From: SAR86 cluster bacterium AG-447-A08
GTDB taxonomy: Bacteria > Pseudomonadota > Gammaproteobacteria > Magnimaribacterales > Magnimaribacteraceae
NCBI GenBank assembly: GCA_003212335.1
Contig: QCQA01000007.1
Span: forward strand, 1-53,084
Direction of reading: 5' to 3'
DNA length: 53,084 nt
The notes under the pieces were generated by a model. The model was not told the DNA's origin. It searched no databases and was given only the letters and a program-made list of their open reading frames with translations. Positions within the stretch are counted from its first letter, which is position 1; the number at the start of each line of letters is the position of its first letter. Below are positions 10,101 to 18,359 of the stretch, piece after piece. Position numbers and translations under genes: made by a program.

Positions 10101-13100
10101 ACTTGCTCTAAAGTGTAAGCAGCGAGGCTTGATCCAGACGGACCCCGAGATGCTGTTGCACTAAAGCCGCTTCTTGAGGCTGAGTTATAATCAGCAGAAT
10201 ATCGCAGCACTGCCGATTCGAGTTCTTCAACATTACCCACATTGACCGTGAAATTGTCAGTTGTTGTGGTGCCTCCTCCTGAAGCAGTTAACGTAAGTGC
10301 ATAACTCTTGGCTGTTTCAAAATCCAAAGTAGCATTGGTAGTAATGTTACCACTGCTATCAACAGCAAAATTACTGCTGCCAGTACCACTGAGAGTATAA
10401 GAGACACTATCACTGTCAGGATTATTGATACTAGAACTACCGACCGAAGTTCCAGAACTAGAAGACTCGGCTAAAGCAGCTCCACTATTTGCTAAGGTAA
10501 CCGCAAGAGTATTAATAGCGGCATTATCAACAGTCAATGTAAAGGTCTGAGAAGTTGTAGTAACACCATCGGTAGCCGTAACTGTAAAGGAATGAGATGT
10601 TTTGGTTTCATAGTCCAGGGCATTGGAAAGGGTCACTTCTCCTGTCGAGCTGTTGATGGAGAATTTATTGTCACCGTCAGTTAAGGAGTAACTGACTGTT
10701 CCTTCGCTATTAGAAGTAGAGGAAGTCACAATAGTTGTGCCTGTGGAAATAGTTTCCAACTGAGAGCTAGAAGCCAAAGATGAGCTCAAAGTTAGGTCAA
10801 CATCAGTTACATTTAATGTGAAAGTTTCGGAGCTAGTTGTTACGCCATCTGTAACCGTAACCGTAAAGGAATGAGATGTTTTAGTCTCGTAATCCAAAGC
10901 ATTTGCCAATGTAACCTCACCAGTTGAGCTGTTGATCGCAAATTTATTATCAGAATCAGTGAGTGAATAACTTAAAGTACCCTCAGCATTGCTTGTAGAG
11001 AGCGTCAATATTGATGTCCCCGTTGAAATAGTCTCAGCTTGACTTGCAGAAGCTAAACTTGAAGAGACTGATAGATCAACATCACTTACTGTAACTACAA
11101 GTTGTTTAGTGACTGTCTCCTTGCCATCAGTGACACTTACCTCAAGTGTATAAGAGGTTTTAGTTTCAAAATCTAAAGAAGATTCAAGAGTAATTCTTCC
11201 CTGACTATCTATCGCAAAAATACTACTCCCTGCAGTACCTTCTACAATTGAGTAAGTTACTTCTCCAGCAGCATCAGAAGAGCTTGCGATTGCTACAGAT
11301 GACCCCGTAGATATATTTTCTGCCAGCGTAACTTCCGTATTATCTAATGAAAGGGCAAGCTCGCTGATATCAGTTACCGAGAAATTAATCTGACTTTGTA
11401 CCGAGTTGGTACCGTCACTACTCGTCAGAGTCAATTCATAAGAAGTTTTAGTCTCATAATCTAAACCGGTCTTCAAAGTGATAACGCCTTGATCATCAAC
11501 TGAAAATTGATCGCTTCCTGTACCTGATAAAGTATAAGTAAGCGTATCGGATTCAGGATCGGTATAAGCAACGGTAGCTATCGTTGATCCTGTAGTAATA
11601 TTTTCTGCAAATTCACTTCCTTGAAGGCTGATTGTGACATCTGGTGATTCATTAACATCTGATAATGTAATTGTAAGAGGTGAAGTGGTAGAGTTGGTTC
11701 CATCCGATGCAGTGACGTTGAAGGTATAGGATGTTTCTGTTTCATAATCGAAGGTTACCTTTGAAGTAATATTGCCTTCGCTATCTATCTCAAAATTTTC
11801 ACTTCCCGTTCCCGACAAAGAATAGGTAATAGTTTGTGATTCTGGATCAACAGAACTGATCGTAGCCAGTGCAGTTCCCACCGCAATACTTTCTTCAAAG
11901 CTCTCTGATTTGAGGGTTGAAGAAAGGCTAGGTGCTTCATCAACATCAGATATATCAAATGTAATTACAGAGCTAGTTGTCAATTCTCCGTCACTAGCAA
12001 CTAAGGTAATCTCGTAATTGGAGTAAGTTTCGAAGTCTAAAGAATCCTTTAGAGTTACATTTCCATTCTCATCCACACTGAAGTATTCACTCCCCGTGCC
12101 TATCAAACTGTAAGTTATGGTATTGGACTCAGGGTCTGCGACGCTTGAAGTTGCAATAATCGTGCCTAAGGCTGAATCTTCACTAAAAGATGTTGAGGAT
12201 AAAGCTGAAGATAATGAAGGTGCTTCATTAATATCGCCAACATTGATTAAAACTTCCGTCTCAGAGCTAACCTCTCCATCGGTCGCTATTATAGTTAGTG
12301 TATAAGAGGCCTTGGCTTCAAAGTCGAAGCTCTCAGCTAATGTAATATTGCCAGCTTCATCAATAGTAAATTTATCACTACCCTCTCCACTTATTGAATA
12401 AGTGACTTCTTGATTCTCAGGATCGGAGATAGTGACCCCCACTAGAACAGAACCTATAGATAAATTTTCTGCATAAGAATCCTGAATTTCGGTACTTACT
12501 GAAGGTGCCTCGTTGATATCTCGAACTGAGATATTCACAGGTATTACTACTTCTTCATCCTCTCTTTGAACTATTAAGTTCAATGAGAAATTAGTTTGAT
12601 CTTCGTAGTTAGCTTCACCGATAAAACTTAGTGAATTCGTAGAAGGATCGTATTGGAATAAATCTTTATCTTCTCCGTCAATTATGACCGTAACTTCTAC
12701 ATCATCATCTTTATTGGTTTGAAGAGTTGCTAAATTGATATCTGTCTCATTCTCATTAATCTGAATACTTTCGTTACTTAAAGAAGCATCAAAAGGTGCC
12801 TCTTCAACTACAGTCTCGGTTGTTTCAACTGCAGCAGTATCTTCAATGGATGTTTCTGAGGCTTCTTCCGTTTCTTCAGTAGTTTCTTCAACTTCTTCAG
12901 AGGTTGTATCAACATCAACTGCTGTATCAACAACATCATCAGCAGTAGAAAGTTCTGAAGGAGCTATATCTGAAGAGTTATCCGATACACCAGAGGAATC
13001 TAATGCGCTTTCATCTACGTCAGGCTGAGGATCATTATCTACACCAGCAGAAGTATCCGCTTGATCAGAAGTTTGAGTTTCTACACTAGAGTCAGATGCA

Positions 13101-14098
13101 CTATCTTCTTGCGCAGCGCTGTTATCTGATCCAGATTCTGTTTCTGTAGCAGAGGTACTTTCCTGTTGAGTGTCATTATCCTGTCCTTGATCTTCAGAAG
13201 TATTGGTTTCTTCTGTTGTACTTTCTGATTGTTCTTCAGAAGCACTTTCTTCTGTAGTTGTTTCTTCAGAGGACTCTTCACTTGACTCTTCTTGTGTGGA
13301 TTCTTCAGTTGACTCTTCTTCTTTAGATTCCTCTGTAGACTCTTCTTCTTTGGATTCTTCTTCTGATGATTCTTCCTCTGAAGATTCTTCTTCTGATGAC
13401 TCTTCTTCTGATGATTCTTCCTCTGAAGACTCTTCTTCTGATGTTTCTTCATTAGATCCTTCATCGTCTTCACGAGCTTCCAAGCCCTTTTGAAGTTCTG
13501 CTAGAAAAGTTTCACTAAGTTGTTGTGGTTCGCTAACTTCATCTGTTGGATCTTCAACTGTTACAACAAACCCATTCTCTATCAAGCTGGTTGCCGCTGA
13601 GCTATTCTGATTAGGAGTCATGGTCAACTCGTCTCCATAGACAAAAGCTGCAGAGGTAGAGAGTCCTTGTGTTTGAACTATCGTTATTCCACCCCTGATA
13701 CCTACTGTGGCTGAATTGGTTCTTATAAGGGCTGGTCTTTTCTTTGTAACTTTCCCGCCTACGAGTCTCAAGAGACCTCGAGAAGAAACCTCGAGAGAGC
13801 CCTCGGCAGTTTCTGGATTATAGATAAATTTATCTAATGTAACTGAAGAATTTGGCCCTATAGAAAAAGAGGTTCCATCTATCAACAATAAGGCTGCTCG
13901 GCCGATGGAGTCGGTCTCAAGAGTATGATTCTGAATTATCTTATATCCAGCTTGAACTAGCTTTCTTTCCTCCTCTAAAGTTAGATCTGTCGTGTTTTTA
14001 TTAACAGCAGAGGCAACTCCAATTTCCTCTTTTGAAGCAGCGGGAAGTGCTACAAATAAAGCAAGCATGAAAATATTAATGTTCAGTAATTTCTTCAT
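7196..14098 (-). CDS. Giant secreted FecR/cadherin-like/TbpB-barrel protein (2300 aa)
   Basis: A secreted protein with a signal peptide at residues 1-23 (MKKLLN...ALPAASKEE) and no lipobox. Residues about 50-145 resemble a FecR-type domain (ALLLIDGTSFSIGPNS, then ATVGIRGG). Residues about 200-450 are an acidic Ser/Glu/Thr tract. Residues about 455-1300 hold about nine cadherin-like repeats of about 93 residues, with DxNEAP linkers and DYETKTSYxLTxxxxDG cores. Residues 1300-2100 form a large region I cannot name, with Cys pairs (QCC, CQGCG, CLGVGNNASAC). The C-terminal 165 residues (GTWVGGE, TTADVAASFSW, SGTLDF, AGALFGDSSPTESGG) look like the TbpB-type barrel, and the chain ends CISGGC. It overlaps the TPR-barrel gene by ATGA, so translation is coupled. 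I infer surface-exported cargo; the ligand is unknown. Confidence 0.85.
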   Translation of the reverse strand: MKKLLNINIFMLALFVALPAASKEEIGVASAVNKNTTDLTLEEERKLVQAGYKIIQNHTLETDSIGRAALLLIDGTSFSIGPNSSVTLDKFIYNPETAEGSLEVSSRGLLRLVGGKVTKKRPALIRTNSATVGIRGGITIVQTQGLSTSAAFVYGDELTMTPNQNSSAATSLIENGFVVTVEDPTDEVSEPQQLSETFLAELQKGLEAREDDEGSNEETSEEESSEEESSEEESSEEESSEEESSEEESKEEESTEESKEEESTEESTQEESSEESSEETTTEESASEEQSESTTEETNTSEDQGQDNDTQQESTSATETESGSDNSAAQEDSASDSSVETQTSDQADTSAGVDNDPQPDVDESALDSSGVSDNSSDIAPSELSTADDVVDTAVDVDTTSEEVEETTEETEEASETSIEDTAAVETTETVVEEAPFDASLSNESIQINENETDINLATLQTNKDDDVEVTVIIDGEDKDLFQYDPSTNSLSFIGEANYEDQTNFSLNLIVQREDEEVVIPVNISVRDINEAPSVSTEIQDSYAENLSIGSVLVGVTISDPENQEVTYSISGEGSDKFTIDEAGNITLAESFDFEAKASYTLTIIATDGEVSSETEVLINVGDINEAPSLSSALSSTSFSEDSALGTIIATSSVADPESNTITYSLIGTGSEYFSVDENGNVTLKDSLDFETYSNYEITLVASDGELTTSSVITFDISDVDEAPSLSSTLKSESFEESIAVGTALATISSVDPESQTITYSLSGTGSENFEIDSEGNITSKVTFDYETETSYTFNVTASDGTNSTTSPLTITLSDVNESPDVTISLQGSEFAENITTGSTIATVAYTDPESDTLTYTLSGTGSDQFSVDDQGVITLKTGLDYETKTSYELTLTSSDGTNSVQSQINFSVTDISELALSLDNTEVTLAENISTGSSVAIASSSDAAGEVTYSIVEGTAGSSIFAIDSQGRITLESSLDFETKTSYTLEVSVTDGKETVTKQLVVTVSDVDLSVSSSLASASQAETISTGTSILTLSTSNAEGTLSYSLTDSDNKFAINSSTGEVTLANALDYETKTSHSFTVTVTDGVTTSSETFTLNVTDVDLTLSSSLASSSQLETISTGTTIVTSSTSNSEGTVSYSLTDGDNKFSINSSTGEVTLSNALDYETKTSHSFTVTATDGVTTTSQTFTLTVDNAAINTLAVTLANSGAALAESSSSGTSVGSSSINNPDSDSVSYTLSGTGSSNFAVDSSGNITTNATLDFETAKSYALTLTASGGGTTTTDNFTVNVGNVEELESAVLRYSADYNSASRSGFSATASRGPSGSSLAAYTLEQVGTTNSTDITSVDDTSNNYVPVEINSGTSLNWRYYFPVDTSGNGQFAFAPNSSALDGKYYSPLGTAVTNTIANAEFLTAGRLESAEYWFMTTDKAASDISFTSEVAGGKALILWNYNEGSNAYDGDWSNDGNQWVDAITAGGKTYDSVQSTNVPADLSPYSLIIDIRVGTTSTDISGYESFLETSGNVLYVLYSEQCCNYQSNEARLNAVLSAIGGGTATFSTRDAVVDTEPIDSTYTGSGGIAEALNGFSIKCQGCGRYLNSAGNGIKLAKYFGYWGPNETDSDTNGVLLGTNDINWDHQIAYQGTNSYAIMQWIVGLSGDGSTTSSTYNLYEDQVTLAGEVYKDANFVSFTNGNKRVIAMAVIPIENFAASGSSNDYFIPNFIPKTLWSYGDVGHDYCLGVGNNASACNTYDNYYDFSSIALDSSDMLDTSRFNGSTNELPEGQSMWWQVLNPSGIGVGLWAQISFKDSYDGASGSTTRDDQQSLLNVVISNVDYRKNDTTRYSAGDTGLGMDGYHYWSYQGATNADNDGLGINYGTSPIECATSNDSGCFWGDSSNQPGGAMITSSDPYKSGNMTLGVNYNSNNDTFSTGSFNISAVVQDVKPSSSSYADYASLSNFRSSDFYSSSATGYSGFFSGILEFDVSGTGNSQLSSIRSSSTLATFTFDTTNDDVQVVAPMTISAAPSNNYTSNWSTVDTGSMTLKFGDATNDEAKSAYISSEVFGAEIQDDGAQIDGTSGGSNNLAGVMVSYNTLDKEDSDLFHTGGNDSMPNTEYSTWGFWAMSAADISPNSGDQNASVHLGTWVGGELVDQNEIPTSGSASMSGAAAVNVAYRYNQTGTNYDVHKYTTTADVAASFSWGASGYSGTLDFTNFDDKNPIVANAGFASFSVAITGTNNTYTGTSTDSLDNSWLGGAAVAGALFGDSSPTESGGRVNVNLYKSGDTGTAGANDFYTAEGIYLLCISGGC
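10520..11077 (-). repeat. Two near-duplicate 279-bp cadherin-like units
   Basis: Within the giant gene, the block aaaggaatgagatgtttt recurs at 10586 and 10865. The surrounding sequence is closely similar with a 279-base (93-codon) spacing. The two encoded repeats share LDYETKTSHSFTVTxTDGVT and INSSTGEVTL. They are far more alike than the other cadherin-like repeats, which points to recent tandem duplication. Unit boundaries are approximate. Confidence 0.8.
13350..13439 (-). repeat. 15-bp tandem repeat coding for acidic EESSE units
   Basis: Six 15-base units alternate (gatgattcttcctct / gaagattcttcttct / gatgactcttcttct) and encode EESSE pentapeptides. A looser E/S/T-rich repeat extends over about 13200-13470. 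The unit length is a multiple of three, so gain or loss of copies keeps the frame and only changes linker length between the FecR-like and cadherin-like parts. Confidence 0.9.
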
Positions 14099-15453
14099 TT
14101 GCTTGGATCATTCATTAAACATACATAACTGAAATCGGCAGTGACCTGAAGATTTGATCTGCTGTATATCTCAATTGTGCTTCTGTTATCGTTCTTAGCT
14201 ACCCTATAGCTAGCAAACAAACAGTTGTCGGAAGAGGCTTTTGAAAATTCAATATTTGCCGAATTGATTTCCTCTTTTCTTTCACCAAAAATTGGGAATT
14301 CAGAGAAATGGGACTTCTGTGCATGCGACAAAGATGCTTTGAAGCCCCATCCCCTCCCCAGGGCTGATGTTATGTTGAGACCAAAAGAATTTGACTGGTA
14401 GGTTTCGTAAGAAGCTTTGGCATTGTATTTTGAATATTCATACTCGAACTCTGTCAGAACATTTGAATCTGATATGTACGAGTTAGAGAAAGCAAGTCCA
14501 TTGATATATCCGCTTTTAAGATCATTGATTAAGAACTTTCTTTGATCATGAAATCCGCCTATTGAAAAAAGTAACCTGTCACTGAGTGCACCAGTAAATG
14601 TAAGGTCGTACTTTTGAGAGCTCAGAAGACTTTTATCTGCGAGCAAAACCATAAACCCGGTAATTGATGCATCCAGAGATGGTCGGCTGAAAATGGATGT
14701 TGGATTACCTTCTAAATTAAATGTTCGTGTGGCTGAAGCTACAATTGAAGAAGTGTCAAATTGACTATAAGTATCCAGTCTTTGATCTGTTAATGCGACT
14801 ACATAATTTACGTTGTCGCCCATTGGATGATTGAGGTCCTGTTTGAGCGTATAGGTGTAGCGGAAATTTTTAGTGATATCTCCTTGAGGTTTAGAACTAT
14901 CTGGTACCGTCAATGGAAATCCAGCTATTTCTATAATATCGTCGTCAATACCTGAATTAGCATTACTTGACCTTGTGAGTCCCATACTCAATATATGTTG
15001 ATGAAAATAGTCTTTCTCTGCTTCAACGATGGAACCTAGAAATGCATCTACCTTCTTAAGCACTTCATCAGGAGCATCGTATTTCTTGACACTATTTAAA
15101 TATAATTTTGCAGAGGGATAAGCATTCAGGCGAAAGTATAGAACCCCCAGCTCTAGACGTATCCTTGGTAGATCTGGTTCATATATGAGCATTTGCTCAA
15201 AAACACTTATGGCAGCTTCCAGATCACCTAAGAGGATTGATAAATTGGCGTATTTGAAAAGTAAATCTAGGTTGGTTGGGTCATCAATTAAAGATGCAAA
15301 AATCTTTTCTCTTTCAAGGTCTGTTTGCTCAATTAATTTAGGATCAGATAATGCAGGAGCTACATTGGAAGACATAACAGGCTGTATGCCCATAAACAAA
15401 ATTATGAGCAGCATAAAGCCCTTTTTGATTAAATTATTCCTCAATGTGTCCAA
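14095..15453 (-). CDS. TPR + outer-membrane beta-barrel protein (Slam/DUF560-like exporter)
   Basis: A 452-residue protein with a hydrophobic signal segment (GFMLLIILFMGIQPVMSS). Residues about 45-140 are TPR-like (NLDLLFKYANLSILLGDLEA, then LELGVLYFRLNAYPSAKLYL). From about residue 160 an amphipathic barrel follows, opening with LSMGLTRSSNANSG. That resembles the DSNVN-type entry of TPR-barrel proteins such as Slam. This architecture moves TbpB-like surface proteins across the outer membrane (type XI secretion). The next gene, overlapping by ATGA, encodes a protein with a TbpB-like C-terminal domain, which fits exporter and cargo. The chain ends VCLMNDPSK and lacks the usual terminal Phe. 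The longest frame starts at TTG (15453). A TTG at 15444 is equally possible; the first ATG (15414) would leave a signal peptide without positive residues. Confidence 0.75.
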   Translation of the reverse strand: MDTLRNNLIKKGFMLLIILFMGIQPVMSSNVAPALSDPKLIEQTDLEREKIFASLIDDPTNLDLLFKYANLSILLGDLEAAISVFEQMLIYEPDLPRIRLELGVLYFRLNAYPSAKLYLNSVKKYDAPDEVLKKVDAFLGSIVEAEKDYFHQHILSMGLTRSSNANSGIDDDIIEIAGFPLTVPDSSKPQGDITKNFRYTYTLKQDLNHPMGDNVNYVVALTDQRLDTYSQFDTSSIVASATRTFNLEGNPTSIFSRPSLDASITGFMVLLADKSLLSSQKYDLTFTGALSDRLLFSIGGFHDQRKFLINDLKSGYINGLAFSNSYISDSNVLTEFEYEYSKYNAKASYETYQSNSFGLNITSALGRGWGFKASLSHAQKSHFSEFPIFGERKEEINSANIEFSKASSDNCLFASYRVAKNDNRSTIEIYSRSNLQVTADFSYVCLMNDPSK

Positions 15454-15454
15454 C

Positions 15455-15470
15455 TCAGTAAAAAAACTGA
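15455..15470. promoter_or_regulatory. Inverted repeat TCAGT-N6-ACTGA, possible operator
   Basis: A perfect 5-base inverted repeat separated by six A residues. It lies next to the start of the TPR-barrel gene in the 95-base divergent region. Its half-sites share TCAG with the second palindrome at 15518-15536. It may be a second binding site for the adjacent TetR regulator. Confidence 0.35.
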
Positions 15471-15517
15471 CGAATTATCAATTATTTAACCCTGTAAATA
15501 AAGGGAATAGTGTTATT

Positions 15518-15536
15518 TTCTGATAATATGTCAGAA
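15518..15536. promoter_or_regulatory. Palindrome TTCTGA-N7-TCAGAA, candidate TetR operator
   Basis: Perfect 6-base arms flank taatatg, 12 bases upstream of the TetR-family gene's ATG. The centre contains a tgataat element that could be a -10 box, so binding here would block transcription. A palindrome of this size in the intergenic region between a TetR gene and divergent genes is the usual place for the regulator's operator. No binding data are available. Confidence 0.5.
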
Positions 15537-15548
15537 AAAATATAAAAA

Positions 15549-16178
15549 ATGTCTAAAACTACTCAAAGAACTGAAGGCAAACTGCTTAAAGCTACAACAG
15601 ATCTTTTAAACCATAGCGGGTACAGAGAACTGGATGTGAAGACTATTACATCACTTGCAGGCGTATCCTATGGGACTTTTTATAATTATTTTTCATCCAT
15701 AGAAGATATTCACGAAAGAGTTGTTCTAGATAAAGTCACAGAGGCAGGTGCAAAGCTTGTATCTTCTATATTACCTATAGAAAGTCCTTTAAAAAGAGCT
15801 ATTTATGGATGGTATATGTCTCTTAAAATTTTCTCAAATGACCCTTCTGCTGGTTGGATAGTGGATAGACCACAAGTTATGACTAATATATGGCAGAGCA
15901 CCGTTCAAGAAATGCAAGAAAGCCTGGTCATAGAAGCCATCAAGAGTAGTGAAATCCCTGGATCTGAAATTGATGTCTTACTTCATTTCAGAAAGGCTAG
16001 AGAAACTATGAGAGCTGGTTATGTGTACGCATTAGAAAAAATAATGAATGGTTCTGCGATAGAAACAGTCTTCTTTGATTTCATGACCACTTTAAATCTG
16101 TTTAATTTAGATCCTAAAGCAGTAGAAAATATAGTTCAGGAAGTTCTTGAAGAAGCTAAAAAAATAGAAACATCATGA
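15549..16178 (+). CDS. TetR/AcrR family transcriptional regulator
   Basis: A 209-residue regulator. The N-terminal helix-turn-helix is clear: LDVKTITSLAGVSYGTFYNYF at about residues 24-44, followed by SIEDIHERVV. The C-terminal 150 residues form the helical ligand-binding part, whose inducer cannot be told. It overlaps the cyclase gene by ATGA (16175-16178) and so is the first gene of a regulator-cyclase-barrel operon. It faces the TPR-barrel / giant protein operon across a 95-base region containing two inverted repeats. It probably controls itself and one or both operons. Confidence 0.85.
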   Translation: MSKTTQRTEGKLLKATTDLLNHSGYRELDVKTITSLAGVSYGTFYNYFSSIEDIHERVVLDKVTEAGAKLVSSILPIESPLKRAIYGWYMSLKIFSNDPSAGWIVDRPQVMTNIWQSTVQEMQESLVIEAIKSSEIPGSEIDVLLHFRKARETMRAGYVYALEKIMNGSAIETVFFDFMTTLNLFNLDPKAVENIVQEVLEEAKKIETS

Positions 16179-18358
16179 ATCTAATATCAATAGGAAAAAA
16201 GAGCCTACTACCTTTCGCAGTTCTCTTGGCTTTCTTTCCTTTGTTGAATCCCTTGGGAATTTTCACTGATCTAAGAACTACCTCCTTTGATACTTTTCAA
16301 ACTCTATTCCCGAGGCCTGCCCTTGAGGATGACCCTGTCGTTATCATTGATATAGATGATGAATCTTTAAATCAGATCGGTCAGTGGCCTTGGTCAAGAG
16401 ATACATTGGCAATCTTGACAGAACAAACTCAACTTGCCGCTGTTACAGGATTTGATATTGTTTTTGCTGAGCCTGATAGAACTGGGTCAAAACAACTCCA
16501 AGAGATATATGCTGAAGATGATGCTCTAGTTAGAAACCTACAAAATATAGTTGATCACGATGAATTATTTGCAGAAGCAATAAGCAATCATGGAACCGTA
16601 GTCTTAGGTCTAGCTCCGAATAATAAAAAGAGTACTCAACCTTCTAAGAATAAGTTTGGTCTGGTCATACAGGGTGATGATCCAAAGCTTTTTGTGCAAC
16701 CTTATAATGGACTGCAAGGCAATTTACCTTTACTAGAGACAGTAAGCTCAGGGCTAGGTAGTATGAGTATAGGTAATGATGATTCAATAGTAAGAACACT
16801 TCCTAGTTTTGAAAATATAGACGGTAATCTCGTCCCCTCACTTCCTCTAGAGCTGGTGAGAGTTGCGATAGGAGCTTCAACTTACCAAATAAAATCCTCT
16901 AATGCTTCAAGCGAAGAAGCATTTGGAGAAAATACCGGCATCAATAATATCAAGTTAGGTTCCCTTGTTATGCCAACTAATCCAGATGGTAGCTTTTGGA
17001 TTTATCCAACAGAGAGCAAGAATCTAACTGTTATACCGGCTTGGCAAGTCTTAAACGGATCGATTGACCCTTACTTCTTTGAAGGTAAGGTGGCTATCGT
17101 AGGGACAAGTGCTTCGGGTTTATTTGATTTGCGTTCGAATGCTCTAGAAAGGAATATTCCTGGAGTCTCAATAATTGCCCAATTTGTTCAGCAAATTTTT
17201 TCAAATACCTTCTTAAAGAGACCGGACTGGCTTTTGGGACTAGAATTTCTAGCAGGCCTAATATTCTCAGTTGCTATTTCTCTTACTATTCAAAGACAAG
17301 GGCCGATAGGAGGTCTAGTGGCTTTCGGTTTGGGAAATGGATCGATTATTTATGGTAGTTATTACTTTTTCATTAATTATCAATATCTGGTTGATCCAAT
17401 TTCTCCGATGTTAATTTGTTTATTGGCCTATGTAATCATTACATTTTTCAACTTCTTATTTACTGAAATAGAAAGAAGCAAAGTCAGAAATGCATTCTCT
17501 CAATACTTGAGTCCTGTAATGGTAGAAAAACTAGCACAATCAAGTGAGTCTTTGGTTTTAGGTGGAGAGAGAAAAGAAATGACCGTTTTATTTTCCGATA
17601 TTCGCGGATTTACAGCTATTTCTGAGAACTACAAGGATAATCCAGAAGGTCTTACTGATCTTATTAATCAATTATTGTCTACGCTAAGTAACGAGATACT
17701 AAAAACTGAGGGAACCATCGATAAATATATGGGAGATTGCATCATGGCCTTTTGGAATGCTCCCATTGATCAAGAAAATCATAGAGAAAGAGCAATAGAA
17801 GCTGCGTTTAATATGCAAATTGCCTTAAGAGAGCTAAACGAAGAATTAGGAAAATATGACCAAGACGAAATGGCTATTGGAATTGGAATCAATACTGGTG
17901 AATGTATCGTTGGCAATATGGGTTCAGAACAAAGATTTGATTACACTGTTCTGGGTGATTCAGTCAATTTAGCATCAAGACTTGAAGGTCAGTCGAATAA
18001 CTATGGATTTCCCATGATACTGGGACAATCATCTGTTGAAGGCTTGGATTCAAATAGAGTGATTGAGCTCGATCTAATCTCTGTAAAAGGCAAGAAAGAG
18101 CCCGAAAGAATCTATACCGTCCTTGGAGAAGATATAGAAATAGGTGATGAAAAAGTATTTTTTGAGGAGCATGCTAAATTTATAGAAATGTATAGAAGCC
18201 AAAAATGGAGCGAAGCTAGGTTGCATATAGCAAAATACGTAAATAATGTACCCTCCTTTAACCTATACTACGAACTAATTTCTAATAGGATTGAAGAATA
18301 TATTGAAAATCCACCTCCAAGTGATTGGGAAGGTGTTTTCGTAGCTAAAACAAAATAG
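16175..18358 (+). CDS. CHASE2 sensor domain class III adenylate/guanylate cyclase
   Basis: A 727-residue membrane nucleotidyl cyclase. A short N-terminal hydrophobic helix (residues 10-27) is followed by a periplasmic CHASE2 domain (residues about 30-345, with VVIIDIDDESLNQIGQWPWSR). About three transmembrane helices follow (about 350-430), then the catalytic domain (about 465-650). The first metal Asp is in LFSDIRGF (Asp475) and the second in YMGD (Asp521). The purine-specifying Lys517 is followed by Thr591 where most cyclases have Asp. Arg602 in NLASR is the transition-state arginine. The Lys/Thr pair is typical of class IIIb adenylate cyclases, so cAMP is the likely product. The barrel gene starts just after its stop, and a cyclic-nucleotide-gated channel lies downstream on the other strand. 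Confidence 0.9.
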   Translation: MNLISIGKKSLLPFAVLLAFFPLLNPLGIFTDLRTTSFDTFQTLFPRPALEDDPVVIIDIDDESLNQIGQWPWSRDTLAILTEQTQLAAVTGFDIVFAEPDRTGSKQLQEIYAEDDALVRNLQNIVDHDELFAEAISNHGTVVLGLAPNNKKSTQPSKNKFGLVIQGDDPKLFVQPYNGLQGNLPLLETVSSGLGSMSIGNDDSIVRTLPSFENIDGNLVPSLPLELVRVAIGASTYQIKSSNASSEEAFGENTGINNIKLGSLVMPTNPDGSFWIYPTESKNLTVIPAWQVLNGSIDPYFFEGKVAIVGTSASGLFDLRSNALERNIPGVSIIAQFVQQIFSNTFLKRPDWLLGLEFLAGLIFSVAISLTIQRQGPIGGLVAFGLGNGSIIYGSYYFFINYQYLVDPISPMLICLLAYVIITFFNFLFTEIERSKVRNAFSQYLSPVMVEKLAQSSESLVLGGERKEMTVLFSDIRGFTAISENYKDNPEGLTDLINQLLSTLSNEILKTEGTIDKYMGDCIMAFWNAPIDQENHRERAIEAAFNMQIALRELNEELGKYDQDEMAIGIGINTGECIVGNMGSEQRFDYTVLGDSVNLASRLEGQSNNYGFPMILGQSSVEGLDSNRVIELDLISVKGKKEPERIYTVLGEDIEIGDEKVFFEEHAKFIEMYRSQKWSEARLHIAKYVNNVPSFNLYYELISNRIEEYIENPPPSDWEGVFVAKTK

Positions 18359-18359
18359 T

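Noticed and set aside
13081-13473. Minus-strand Lys-rich frame in the same tract
   Set aside because: It is a shifted-frame reading of the same repeats, without start signals or a fold.
13203-13493. Plus-strand Ser/Asp-rich frame (SSEDSSSDDSS-like)
   Set aside because: It is the antisense translation of the 15-base repeats of the giant gene; only the minus frame joins a signal peptide and real domains.
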